Below are positions 55,401-57,833 of a stretch of DNA of 64,000 nt, in pieces. This DNA comes from Actinernus sp. WN-2022 (Eukaryota > Cnidaria > Anthozoa > Actiniaria > Actinernidae): assembly GCA_030867875.1 (NCBI GenBank), contig JAOWCC010000044.1, positions 1,396,501 to 1,460,500 on the forward strand, given 5' to 3'. The translations under genes were made by a program, and so were the position numbers. Within the stretch, counting starts at the first letter, position 1. Each line of letters begins with the position of its first letter. The notes beneath the pieces are model-generated. The model searched no databases, had not been told where the DNA came from, and was given only the letters and a program-made list of their open reading frames with translations.

Positions 55401-56951
55401 AAGCGTAGAATTGGGCTTTCTTGGGGGGTGAGGGTCCGTCCGCAATTACGGCAGGTTGTGCGGTAGGGTCAGCCCACATAAATCCAAGAGGCCACACACA
55501 CTTCGGGTTGGGCGCCGGGGCCGTGCACGTGAAGAACACGCGGTTCGGATTTTTCTCGCTTCGGCTTATGCCCACTTTCATCCACAAATTGTGGCCACAC
55601 TTTGGAAACGTGTTATACAAAGTTCCGTACGGAATAACCGCTTTCACCAAAGGAAGTTCTTGCTCCGTAAAATAGAAACTACACGGTAAAACTTGGGGTT
55701 TCGACTTGTAGTTGGCCGTTTGTCCACACTTGTACACACACTCTGGCGTCCCGGTCAATCCTTTTACGACTTTGGCGTAACACCCACAAAAGCAAGTAGG
55801 GGGCATCGTTCGCACTGAAATTTACAAGGGAGGGTTACTTTTTTATACGCCTCGGGTAGTTCCCCGGTCCGCCAATCCCCGCCCTGGATTGGATCTATAA
55901 ATTTCCGGCCAATCCCCGTCCTGGATTTGTTCTATAATACCACCCAATCCCGAGCCTATATTGGATCTATAAATCCCGACCAATCCCGATCCCGTATTTG
56001 TTCTATAAATCCCGGCCAATCCCGGGCCTGTATTTGTTCTATAACAGCGGCAGCCAATCAGCAGCCTGTATCTGTTCTATAACTGAGGAGGCGGGGCTTG
56101 TGACGTCACCCAAACCTGTGACGTCACAGATTTGCTCTCGACCAATCAGGAGAGAGGATTTGATATGTATTGATCTACCTTACTACTGAGATGCCTGAAA
56201 GATTGAGTAAGCTTGCCTGTTTGCTGTCCCAATTCAGATCACTGTCTAACAAGGATGCTTGCGAAATTTGTTTTTGAAAACAAAAATATTTGGACATAGA
56301 AACACACTTAATCCTCTGGAAAGCTATTATGTGATCTAATATTGAGTAAGACTATTTATCGAAATATATACTCCTTTACTGTTTTAAGAGAGCAACGAAG
56401 AACACTACAACAGTTGGATGGCCTTTCAAGAGAAGAACATATTAAGCAAGCTAAACGTTGGCCTAAATGCTGTCAGAGTTGACTGCAGAGAGTTAGCTTC
56501 TGCAACAATCGAAGGACTACAGCAGGAAGCAGCAGCCATGGAAAAACCACAAAAAACATACATAATAGAGGTTCCCGCAATACATGAGGAATTTCCTTTA
56601 CAAGGAAAGAAGAAAACTAACATATTTCCTCTGCCCATATCCCATGAGAACCAATGCACTAATTTGGGTGTTGCTAGCAACCTGGATAGGTTTTCAGAAG
56701 AATTTAGCTTTCCATGTAAAACAAGCACAACGTATCTACCCCTAAAAAAATCTGGTAAAGACTTCGACTTAGACAGAGCATATGAAAGGTATGCATTTTT
56801 GAAAAAGCTCGAAAGACACAAGGAACAGCAAATGGAATATGACCAAATTCTTAGGCACACATCTCAACATGATGAGTTTCAAGACTATGATCAAATTGTC
56901 GTGCTTGAAAACAATGAAGAAAGCGATACAGAAGCTGACATAACGGTCTAA
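31449..56951 (+). CDS. Eight-exon transposon gene, 753 aa, DUF6589-like (predicted)
   Basis: Predicted exons: 31449-31761, 31861-32071, 32142-32230, 32439-32495, 32919-32984, 33151-33811, 33942-34243, 56389-56951. All joins have GT/AG borders and agree in phase, and the sum (2262 nt) is a whole number of codons ending in TAA. The start is MADGENSPS. The N terminus is Lys-rich and coiled (residues ~30-70). The large sixth exon has a coiled segment, then a helical region with NDIPVLFGLLCLCYGAG. The seventh has YQDNMQLMRTSMRHL and WDFTVRGWREADI. This pattern recalls cnidarian DUF6589-like proteins of suspected transposon origin; that match is from memory and weak. It is probably part of the transposition machinery of the enclosing TIR element. 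Oddity: the last intron is 22.1 kb because it holds the Polinton. Confidence 0.6.
34397..34402. repeat. 6-bp target duplication of the Polinton, left
   Basis: GAGATG, repeated at 56188-56193. Confidence 0.9.
34403..34753 (+). repeat. Left TIR of the Polinton, with promoter elements
   Basis: 351 bp. The first 229 bp equal the inverse of 55959-56187. It holds two perfect ATF/CREB palindromes TGACGTCA (34464-34471, 34482-34489), a GC box (CCCCGCC), and then about five ~40-bp units, each with an inverted CCAAT box (GATTGG) and TTATAGA. It ends in a TATA box (GTATAAAAAAG, 34742-34752) that points into the 926-aa gene. The inner 120 bp differs from the other TIR by unit swaps. Confidence 0.9.
34850..37630 (+). 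CDS. Large Polinton protein of unknown function, 926 aa
   Basis: The first ATG in the long frame is at 34850, about 100 bp downstream of the TIR TATA box; an out-of-frame ATG precedes it at 34786. The protein is mainly helical by composition. It has an acidic then basic low-complexity stretch at residues ~609-686 (runs of Glu/Asp, then Lys/Arg-rich, likely nuclear-localising) and a conserved-looking C-terminal part rich in aromatic residues. No Walker, zinc-finger or polymerase motif was found. The gene ends just before AATAAA at 37638. Its placement directly behind the TIR promoter suggests early expression. The element needs a terminal protein for protein-primed replication and none is otherwise visible, so this is one candidate; that is speculation. 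Codon use matches the other provirus genes. Confidence 0.85.
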   Translation: MINTMKFLSADEVEKASREQFKVLTQHLYVALVTADISKWKIIRPKEGFTEAWEKARQGFSLEHLNEFLPFFGQMCALPVTQEMRDEVVDSLKQLTADQAYVILQTWRGKLWEKGTDDMAQLFGGFLQKIRLMNTETRHTDLPPMSPMHVTLASLYMAVVSYANGECFQRVQQMTHREGKRKALTLKTSGYNAEDASVFKHDSNNKIIFKYKEDMRRVCVYLLGYLYRDLLAERETWNRMKIAQVVKTEFPNLKSELEERYLKELEYMMMGCLSYWLSLDVLPEERLEMEAMMLDIANEEFAKMDATALEHQLSEETDWPHMSLRHNFLGEMAKFLFRWLPLKQGLGLMWYEVCETRLREDLVWGTQGYLYRCRTQRALPREFWYHTETLNAEGRVVGNLITSHYMDIDSASRAHFDKDLHPPDPHFSAVQDPRYKRERALITEYEYFLTYLYFHLCARYSQTTMRLDSYFATGLSFKESKFQVRQYHENAIKHLLPHVTNQLLKEQFDLLLPIWDNYTLRVWQELYDYSEFELYDYVQDLRAKSWRSERLYRIAYHFGGSMVTSSMIYRQHHACDSPVTKEDNQLIPGQNHFNALRGHMNTALAKYDVEEREEEDEEEKEEQVSNKRVTEIMALTKCDDDDDDDAMEEGLPVQSEKRQKRMKRKEEEEEAEERMAEKRKRKRPKENLTWFVTAVRYFVDRLTFHMLQMRGVNFFSPHFTLTHGSTATLDDLFMETEEGKATWLVILETTFRAHVQGTYHARQKELVATLITHLFQKRKYAVVDNPLYDKVRRFGMDYVTQIHDRYPSTTMETLVREKDPMADGLFPYLNTMAHSFACDLFKEGAEDKKLTMPYAPGLLEKALKNIHLDLTYGTCMIKQSAVVFTNPLTFTYKLYEDSGRRCTYESKYPTVQESHKDVPLSPLCFV
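37865..38991 (+). CDS. int: Retroviral-type integrase with chromodomain (two frames joined by a likely -1 frameshift)
   Basis: The first frame opens at ATG 37865 (Lys-rich, then LYYDPSSPAAFGG, the usual Polinton integrase N-terminal block) and would stop at 38176. The second frame, one base back, carries the DDE core: DEQWQADLVDM, LQTDAGTEF, and AQIAERFNRTLK, about 33 residues after the second Asp. A basic C-terminal domain follows, and a chromodomain (about 38850-38970: FIIEKVLQ, VLVKWEGYP, NSWVP). The frames meet at seven A's, 38062-38068, in the register A AAA AAA, followed by a GC-rich stem. This could be programmed -1 frameshifting, or a one-base loss in the A-run that kills the gene. 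The product joins viral DNA ends to chromatin, and the chromodomain would guide site choice. AATAAA at 38998 follows the stop. Confidence 0.9.
38062..38101 (+). promoter_or_regulatory. -1 ribosomal frameshift signal
   Basis: The slippery heptamer A AAA AAA (38062-38068) is in the right register for the upstream frame. A 5-nt spacer (38069-38073) separates it from a 7-bp perfect stem CGAGGGC (38074-38080) / GCCCTCG (38095-38101) with a 14-nt loop. A one-base backward slip enters exactly the frame that encodes the integrase core. Confidence 0.7.
39028..39075 (+). repeat. GA microsatellite in 5' leader
   Basis: An (AG)n tract of about 28 bp directly before the ATG at 39076. Confidence 0.8.
39076..39528 (+). 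CDS. Short penton-like paralogue, 150 aa
   Basis: ATG at 39076 follows the GA tract. Residues ~25-52 (RFRIHLPQMHELSPAWEMA) match the N terminus of the next gene's product, and residues ~57-145 (YMYCDLVEPSIVGDTKAPLL ... FEILITDEHG) match that protein's C-terminal domain. So it is the same protein with the middle ~300 residues missing. It overlaps the next gene by 25 nt in another frame. It may be a smaller capsid or fibre-type subunit sharing the same assembly surfaces, or a remnant of gene duplication. The frame is fully open and has its own ATG, which favours a real gene. Confidence 0.8.
   Translation: MQEVEEFYITITNGTSTNVYTNVPSRFRIHLPQMHELSPAWEMAVTQLIFPRPQKKKTLYMYCDLVEPSIVGDTKAPLLRVLFSGTSDENGTVQDRNFAPLFYRQLAKTVFEDFEILITDEHGKLVSFPQTSKVETTLHFRKEWTPTASG
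39504..40841 (+). CDS. Penton-like minor capsid protein, 445 aa
   Basis: Begins at ATG 39504 inside the end of the short paralogue. The N-terminal block HFRIRLPEMMVLDRRWEMAL followed by FPRAW, and the C-terminal block YVYCDLIEPHIVGDVKAPLL followed by FDTLEILITDESG, are characteristic of a conserved late protein of animal Polintons that I take to be the penton/minor capsid protein (jelly-roll type). The fold assignment is from family memory, not from visible motifs. The middle (residues ~80-330) is Pro/Thr-rich and variable. It lies in a tight cluster of virion genes and overlaps the next start (ATGA). Confidence 0.75.
   Translation: MDPDRIWMTLPSVASRATFPNNMGSHFRIRLPEMMVLDRRWEMALCHLQFPRAWDELFPKEQDRQFILIQEKLRQEEETSTTLTFDSQHFETVTELVYALRRALVQGGFEAILKTFNVLPERLDKTKAKTTLELKQNSTDGYILALPPPLAYMIGLEEDPKKAAAHPQYMMKKPGPSTPLMSSFVGVCTGSVISDKAIMIPASVSEKDRTVYYLGTATREYGTIALYKHNKIKSTFVLPTGNYANAKAVVVALPNFSPPVVWNWLPNLPKGSLRLTLRLVQADVHLVMSPWLAKLLGFGDGHTPQYFSQTENIVKNLRPLMGYQPECWSTYYSGLKFSTTKPYLLNRDFKHQPVRSLYVYCDLIEPHIVGDVKAPLLRVVAAQVPYNEVVERDFPVMRYFPLAKTVFDTLEILITDESGQRISFTSAATVVATLEFVKRALKRKG
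40838..41479 (+). CDS. Basic virion protein with Gly-rich head, 213 aa
   Basis: Starts at an ATGA overlap with the penton-like gene, a sign of coupled expression. The N-terminal ~85 residues are Gly/Pro/Ser-rich with several GG pairs (for example NELGGYG, NQKGG), candidate cuts for the adenain-like protease. Then comes a small hydrophobic helix (LALAPLAAMAGKALAG), then a strongly basic tail (KRKKTKKPAKRPAARPA). This layout recalls adenovirus core/cement proteins (VI or X types), which combine membrane-active and DNA-binding parts. Similarity is of form only. Probably packaged with the genome. Confidence 0.7.
   Translation: MNYGASTGTMASVPSMGEVVGGGSSIPVFHALPAHASSPQRTPTSIPVFQGGRGQQGGGGLIPIRWNELGGYGPVKNQKGGLLPLALAPLAAMAGKALAGTVAGAVAKKGGQKILAHLKKKFGKRVVKQIVKDTSQGAARVLGKKTSKKLIQGLEKIAGVAPKRKKTKKPAKRPAARPAANKNKRKKKQALPLIPSKAVKRARVARDIFDVDY
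41485..42813 (+). CDS. Hexon-like major capsid protein (double jelly-roll), 442 aa
   Basis: ATG at 41485, five bases after the previous stop. Recognisable Polinton capsid blocks are PVNNWFHSLWSQIDMALNG then TYPYKAYLSTLLNYTPDAKK (residues ~95-135), LLLNGVPLEFRLTP (~195-210), and the C-terminal YVNCEFDAAYEINSSR. These belong to the family that forms trimeric double jelly-roll capsomers in Polintons and adintoviruses. It sits between the basic protein and the protease, the usual neighbourhood. The frame is intact with no stops. About 440 residues is at the short end for the family. Confidence 0.88.
   Translation: MTTVAGMGKPPLPNMLGGYNTHLDFFGKELAQAVEERGYWSEHAPKSALLPGSPVEFYLPASPYYTVLPRSYFKVTANLVKANGGDLTTDLKLGPVNNWFHSLWSQIDMALNGEWMTMSTKTYPYKAYLSTLLNYTPDAKKSYLTAGLYYKDVAGSMDAFDIAGDNVGLTTRAGYTGDSKVVELTGMFYIDAAFTNKLLLNGVPLEFRLTPASNAFALMGDSAAAEAAAAKIVLKRVTFFRRVSVCNKDFMKSVEMKLVSQPVLYPYNSEEERMFTISLGDTTFEKTDFLGGRIPRRMRIALMGSANSLGALKKNPFNFQRFGMTRATVTVDGTPTPFSRLEFATGKTLDGYNTLFLAQGAMNANHGIDVTRTDWDKGYAILCFDFTPDGSGSASHMNIQQYGTVGIRLQFEAGVTETLSVYVNCEFDAAYEINSSREVKKL
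42815..43360 (+). CDS. Adenain-like maturation cysteine protease, 181 aa
   Basis: Starts two bases after the capsid stop. The catalytic set of the adenain/Ulp1 clan is visible: His54 in GTHWLAFYF, Asp70 in FFDSYG, Gln100 (oxyanion hole) in LQGNKSNVCG, and Cys107. Length is close to adenovirus protease (about 200). It would cleave capsid and core precursors at Gly-Gly sites during maturation. The stop overlaps an AATAAA poly(A) signal (43356-43361), which ends this transcription group. Confidence 0.9.
   Translation: MTTYTSQLAVLARHDWWLRASFRGVFPMDLRPRRVTRPASFILNTDNADGRGTHWLAFYFPRQGLNEFFDSYGFPASYYGLQEYVRQGNAQHKENNVMLQGNKSNVCGSYCLYYLLRRAHGRSLAEVLQNLQQWKTKTTRDRALQAWQRQYQRRSVARWQQQDSFLHDQCVISLRDTKKIK
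43414..44466 (+). CDS. Genome-packaging ATPase (FtsK/HerA type), 350 aa
   Basis: ATG at 43414. Walker A GQSQSGKT (residues 15-22) lies right at the N terminus, and Walker B LLILDDL (84-90) carries the acidic pair. A sensor-like Gln follows in VLYLTQNIFPPGK (~115-128). The ATPase core occupies residues 1-200. The remaining part is basic and low in complexity (KKKKTAKRVKKTKGR near 265-285), likely DNA-binding or packaging-signal contact. It belongs to the A32/FtsK-like packaging motors of Polintons and large DNA viruses. Confidence 0.92.
   Translation: MDVRFQAPCNILITGQSQSGKTVFTERLLHHVKSHFTQQPLTIVYCYGSAWQPRFTTLQKQLGVKFVEGLPDDPYAPFRGKPGLLILDDLMKEGSKDERVVDLFTKGSHHRNITVLYLTQNIFPPGKYARTISINAHYLVAFKNARDSLQVRKLAEQAFPGQVPAVMRAYQDATQRPFGYLLFDLHPRTPPQIRLRTNIFSEEGQRHHAYVLEEDQKGAELWAALKMTWPVVKKTLLTPKAIRKVDALGNITNVLYRQRRKTRFLTRAAKTLQQLGGSKKKKTAKRVKKTKGRTPSQSLRGAVWKKPNNKTTFHPPFSGQRGGALQHSQKSLNSRVEEVLNKADWINFIV
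44497..45102 (+). CDS. Conserved Polinton late protein with hydrophobic segment, 201 aa
   Basis: Start taken at ATG 44497. Residues ~10-85 are basic and helical (RQFAKADLGQKKKLIRAAS, then EVVHNALLGTFPI), a pattern I recognise from many animal Polinton and adintovirus genomes. It is followed by QRGG and a hydrophobic segment (FIFTTAALIAAAVLAGKA). The QRGG could be a protease cut releasing a membrane-active peptide. The C-terminal third has a 13-residue direct repeat (VKKALEQAGGYVAP / VKKELEQAGGYFAP). Likely a virion protein; exact role unknown. Its stop is immediately followed by the next ATG. Confidence 0.75.
   Translation: MASPLLQRSATFLRQFAKADLGQKKKLIRAASQHQINAVSEVVHNALLGTFPIGARAKKIFAPVKAKLRKIANKALSPAVRKRILLSSSTALQKAKLKKAVGQRGGFIFTTAALIAAAVLAGKAVAAGAISGGVGYGVKKALEQAGGYVAPEGSLFRRGLSLRVKKELEQAGGYFAPGYPTTKYPSPEEYAQELSQPYIWS
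45103..45396 (+). CDS. Small basic core-type protein, 97 aa
   Basis: ATG directly abuts the previous TGA. About one third Lys/Arg, with an N-terminal helix-forming part (ARWQLFLARLRKRE). The C terminus TRWSVKRHKRKK resembles the C terminus of the 82-aa protein at 46165. High charge suggests condensation of packaged DNA. It overlaps the next gene by 37 nt. Confidence 0.65.
   Translation: MGKEIRNLPVPAGIDPARWQLFLARLRKREHQTVPGKKVSRTVRAAKKIQRKYKTRPPKKKSQTGKKKRSPQHPSAAAPVGISVTRWSVKRHKRKKR
45360..46145 (+). CDS. Conserved Polinton protein, 261 aa
   Basis: ATG 45360 lies within the preceding gene. Residues ~115-200 have LLKLKGGQKISWNAQGEVKL, GQTLPGSQIADLI, and a later FMQFLAEEKIPKDLV. This is a recurring module of animal Polinton proteins, for which I know no function. 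The C-terminal 60 residues are Pro/Arg-rich and probably disordered. It is placed among virion genes, so a structural or assembly role is likely. Confidence 0.75.
   Translation: MVREAAQTKKAMKEAEAANPMRMVLVPEESMRWLEQQLRVDTTKGVKVLSQYQKAMAQVLETPEKPASADQFQDLLQKYVRRRETIEPSPFTAVAAKVLTQSQRGALRKVPPSSKPLASVLVNLLKLKGGQKISWNAQGEVKLYGQTLPGSQIADLIKEAVHPSSTRTSPGYRDFMQFLAEEKIPKDLVRHPRDLISKKKEYTPRPKRTAATPEELPYKEPPPRREETPFSRTPYKAFPRGGSRRLSFGPAQKPPLNWRPF
46165..46413 (+). CDS. Small basic protein, 82 aa
   Basis: ATG 46165. Lys/Arg/Thr-rich throughout (RKRKKRRKSGG, then a TTIRTTTTSGKRKGK tract). The C terminus ISRWNVKHLKK echoes TRWSVKRHKRKK at the end of the 97-aa protein, so the two may be diverged duplicates. 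A DNA-binding core role is likely. Confidence 0.65.
   Translation: MARTLTRPAGLGQALWQRRVAQANRKRKKRRKSGGTQTVRKITSRKSKDGRTETTIRTTTTSGKRKGKSISRWNVKHLKKNT
46474..46731 (+). CDS. Small protein of unknown function, 85 aa
   Basis: ATG 46474. A compact, acidic and aromatic-rich protein with four to five Cys (GECHLCYS) and no basic tail, unlike its neighbours. The stop overlaps AATAAA (46732-46737). It is the last plus-strand gene before the convergent polymerase gene. No family recognised. Confidence 0.6.
   Translation: MGLDITFYGAEACSDVIVGECHLCYSTFGNWMEEYLSEGERKQYVLSDCEGTYYGFYVELVYDICIWEGFLRKHPRLKPYKMEFH
46829..51002 (-). CDS. polB: Protein-primed DNA polymerase B, spliced, about 1305 aa
   Basis: Main exon 50551-46829; short 5' exon 51002-50808 (a start at 51029 is also possible). 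The donor GAG|GTAAGT and acceptor TATAGAG|AGG keep the frame. The 5' exon supplies an acidic/basic leader and KFELVQTSSRACKK ... DYELKIK, which runs on naturally into RVLDTTLG ... DRVRLTLDAPRLDYPL, as in other Polinton polymerases. A Cys/His-rich zinc region follows (about 49880-49490). Exonuclease motifs: DFEAM (~49345), AHNAMGYDSYP (~49130), YCHRDVA (~48745). Polymerase motifs: DVCSLYPW (~48080), KWILNTLWGKFG (~47510), YHDTDSIYY (~47225). All catalytic Asp are present. It replicates the linear genome from a protein primer. TTTATT at 46778 on the plus strand is its poly(A) signal. Confidence 0.92.
50671..50760 (-). ncRNA. tRNA-like Pol III transcript (VA-RNA-like) in the polB intron
   Basis: On the minus strand, in order: a 7-nt CCGCGCG-type 5' strand (50757-50751), an A box TGGCGCATGG (50750-50741), a B box GGGTTCAAACCC (50702-50691), the matching 3' strand CCGCGCG (50690-50684) that closes a 7-bp GC stem, and a run of eight T's (50678-50671), the Pol III terminator. 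The T- and D-arms do not pair well as a true tRNA, and the middle forms its own stem (CTCCT/AGGAG). All parts lie inside the predicted polymerase intron. Adenoviruses make VA RNAs of this design. Whether this one is made, and does anything, is unknown. Confidence 0.6.
51189..51506 (-). CDS. Small acidic protein upstream of polB, 105 aa
   Basis: ATG 51506 lies about 40 bp downstream of the TATA box of the internal promoter array. Glu/Asp/Pro-rich, with many acidic-aromatic clusters (PTYEEVNPWHNED, FLEDTDFPPDYPP) as in transcription activation domains. It ends at TAG 51189-51191. The same frame stays open for another 60 acidic codons and joins the polymerase 5' exon. The position (first gene behind a strong promoter) and composition recall adenovirus E1A, but no LxCxE motif or zinc finger is present, so homology is not claimed. 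The TAG may be a real stop, be spliced out, or be a lesion. Confidence 0.6.
   Translation of the reverse strand: MSTLNYLDEEGMEVTITIEEEKVDNPYASSLQTTQPLSPVESEEILPRAASVPVEEIAVEENEWPTYEEVNPWHNEDTTYAFLEDTDFPPDYPPSSQEAFTIPEG
51537..51870 (-). promoter_or_regulatory. Internal promoter array, copy of the TIR promoter
   Basis: Read on the minus strand it has about 14 inverted CCAAT boxes (GATTGG), most in 10-11 bp steps of TCGGGATTGG, mixed with TTATAG blocks. It ends with a TATA box (GTATAAAAAGTGAACC). The last 70 bp and the leader CCTCCCTTGTAAATTTCAG closely match the inner end of the right TIR. It drives the acidic protein and probably polymerase B. Confidence 0.75.
51892..52400. repeat. Imperfect tandem duplication, ~220-bp units
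   Basis: 51892-52110 and 52176-52400 share ACTGGTTTCCC, AAACTAAGAGGG, AGAAGGCCT/AGAAGACCT and TTTGAGCTTCTT. A 159-codon minus-strand frame spans both units, but its composition (Phe/Pro/Ser) mirrors the repeat and looks non-coding. It lies between the two divergent promoters, so it may be regulatory. Confidence 0.6.
52455..52500 (+). promoter_or_regulatory. Promoter of the spliced zinc-finger locus
   Basis: CACCAATCAGGACC (CCAAT box) followed by GTTCTATAAATGATAG, the same CCAAT plus CTATAAAT pairing as the TIR units. The first exon begins just downstream. Confidence 0.6.
52502..54195 (+). CDS. Spliced locus with three alternative zinc-binding terminal exons (F-box-like, RING-like, RING-like)
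   Basis: Leader exons: 52502-52539 (ATG 52502), 52626-52689, 52760-52795, with GT/AG borders; their sum is whole codons, phase 0. Three exons follow, each behind a T-rich tract ending in AG and each opening in phase 0. The first (53066-53536) has an F-box-like LPIEILTKIGEYV and a CxxC ... C ... CxxH cluster. The second (53568-53843) starts CLWCGG with CCGSTYCKSCF. The third (53929-54195) starts CLLCGD with CCGEQVCTPCF and CYCC. The last two are RING-like. The leader is basic (NTNKKLKRMAYRG). I infer alternative 3' exons giving three proteins with one head; separate genes are the other option. F-box and RING parts suggest meddling with ubiquitin ligases. Confidence 0.6.
54289..54400. repeat. 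38-bp tandem repeat, three copies
   Basis: AATAGGGCGATAGCCTACTA units, two identical and one diverged, between the convergent ends of the zinc-finger locus and the GRF gene. Confidence 0.85.
54484..54720. repeat. Duplicated ~65-bp block
   Basis: Two copies with ATGAAAACAAA(T/G)TTG, TTTTTAC(C/T)AAA and GTCTCTTTTATTGTCTC. Non-coding; AATAAAA occurs nearby and may serve as poly(A) signals. Confidence 0.5.
54965..55806 (-). CDS. GRF zinc-finger protein with Pro-rich tail, probable two-frame or spliced 3' end
   Basis: The start is ATG 55806, just inside the right TIR promoter. Residues ~1-100 contain paired Cys clusters, the second (KCGHNLWMKV ... NPNRVFFTC ... CVWPLGFMWAD) matching the GRF zinc finger that binds single-stranded nucleic acid. 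A Pro/Gly/Thr-rich repeat tail follows (PPGTPLGTPLG), and that frame stops at 55126. Another frame, open from 55396 to the stop at 54965, overlaps it and encodes a sensible C-terminal segment (SIEEQALRWASDIHFDD). An acceptor-like CCCTCCCCACAG lies at about 55156-55167 (minus strand). The two may be one protein joined by splicing or by an indel in the G/C runs. Early expression is likely from position. Confidence 0.6.
55837..56187 (-). repeat. Right TIR of the Polinton, with promoter elements
   Basis: 351 bp; inverse of the left TIR, identical over the outer 229 bp (55959-56187). Two TGACGTCA sites at 56101-56108 and 56119-56126. The inner end has a TATA box reading into the GRF gene. Confidence 0.9.
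56188..56193. repeat. 6-bp target duplication of the Polinton, right
   Basis: GAGATG, equal to 34397-34402. Confidence 0.9.
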
Positions 56952-57123
56952 TTAACACATGAACTGTATGATCCATCTTAATAAAATTGAATATTTCATT
57001 AAAATATTGAAATATCTTCAGTACTATCCACAGATAGGAATAGGTTCATTATACAGCTGGGAGTTAGTTATATAGGGGTTCTAATCCGGGAGGCGAGGTA
57101 ATTTACCATATTTTGGGTAGGGG

Positions 57124-57221
57124 TAGCCTCCTCCGCAGGCAACCTCTTCGGAAAATTTTTCGGAATTTTTTCGGATTGGGATCACAAATTTTAAGAAGAG
57201 AGTTGCCTGCGGAGGAGGCTA
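57124..57221. mobile_element. 98-bp MITE with perfect termini, 9-bp TSD
   Basis: Starts TAGCCTCCTCCGCAGGCAAC and ends with the exact inverse. Flanked by GGGTAGGGG at 57115-57123 and 57222-57230. It is the cleanest small member of the family that forms the ends of the large transposon. Confidence 0.9.
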
Positions 57222-57493
57222 GGGTAGGGGGTGCCGCTGGGGGTTTCAAATCCACCCTAGATTGAAAATTATTGAAAGAAAGTAGAAAGTAAATTTTGTT
57301 TTCTTTTTAATATGACGTTCCACTGCTAATTGTTAACAAATTCAAAAGTGAAAATGGCTCGCACTTATTTAAAAAGAAAACAACAAAAAAAATTCAATAA
57401 TTTTCAATATAGGGTATTACCAAAAATTTAAAAGGAAGTTGTTTGAACAGCCGGGTTTTCTTTTAAAAACAACTAATTCCATATAACTTTACT

Positions 57494-57668
57494 TAGTTTC
57501 CTCTGCAGGCCTCTCTTCGGAATTCGGAACTTAGTGAACCAGAATTGGGATTCATGTGGCAAGGGAGAGACTGAGGCGAGGGATTTTCAAATAATCGGGG
57601 TTTTCCCTGCTAAATACACAGGAAGCCCAATTCCTGTTTCCCGTAATACTCGATTGCGGAGGAGGCTA
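57494..57668. mobile_element. Diverged MITE of the same family
   Basis: Begins TAGTTTCCTCTGCAGG and ends GCGGAGGAGGCTA. 175 bp. No target duplication is visible. Confidence 0.55.
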
Positions 57669-57833
57669 ATACTACCAAAGAGATTAAAAGGGCAGTTACA
57701 ATGTCTGAGCACAGGCATAGTCGTTTAGCTGCGTGTGGTTTTTGTTTTAACATCTTATACACGGGAATTACAATTACATGACGTCATGGAGACTGGTGAC
57801 TAGAACATACACGTGAAATCACTAGCGTGGAAA

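Larger units (their letters stand above)
34403..56187 (+). mobile_element. Polinton/Maverick-type adintovirus provirus, 21,785 bp
   Basis: Bounded by 351-bp terminal inverted repeats starting AGTAGTAAGG and by the 6-bp target duplication GAGATG (34397-34402 and 56188-56193), the usual Polinton target size. It carries the hallmark set: retroviral-type integrase, protein-primed polymerase B, FtsK/HerA packaging ATPase, adenain-like protease, hexon-like major capsid protein and penton-like proteins. The outer 229 bp of the TIRs are identical and nearly all frames are open, so the insertion is recent. Its coding region is richer in G+C than the surrounding sequence. Two possible breaks are seen: the integrase frame change (with a frameshift signal) and an amber codon at 51189-51191. 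It lies inside an intron, in the same direction as the host transposon gene. Confidence 0.95.
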
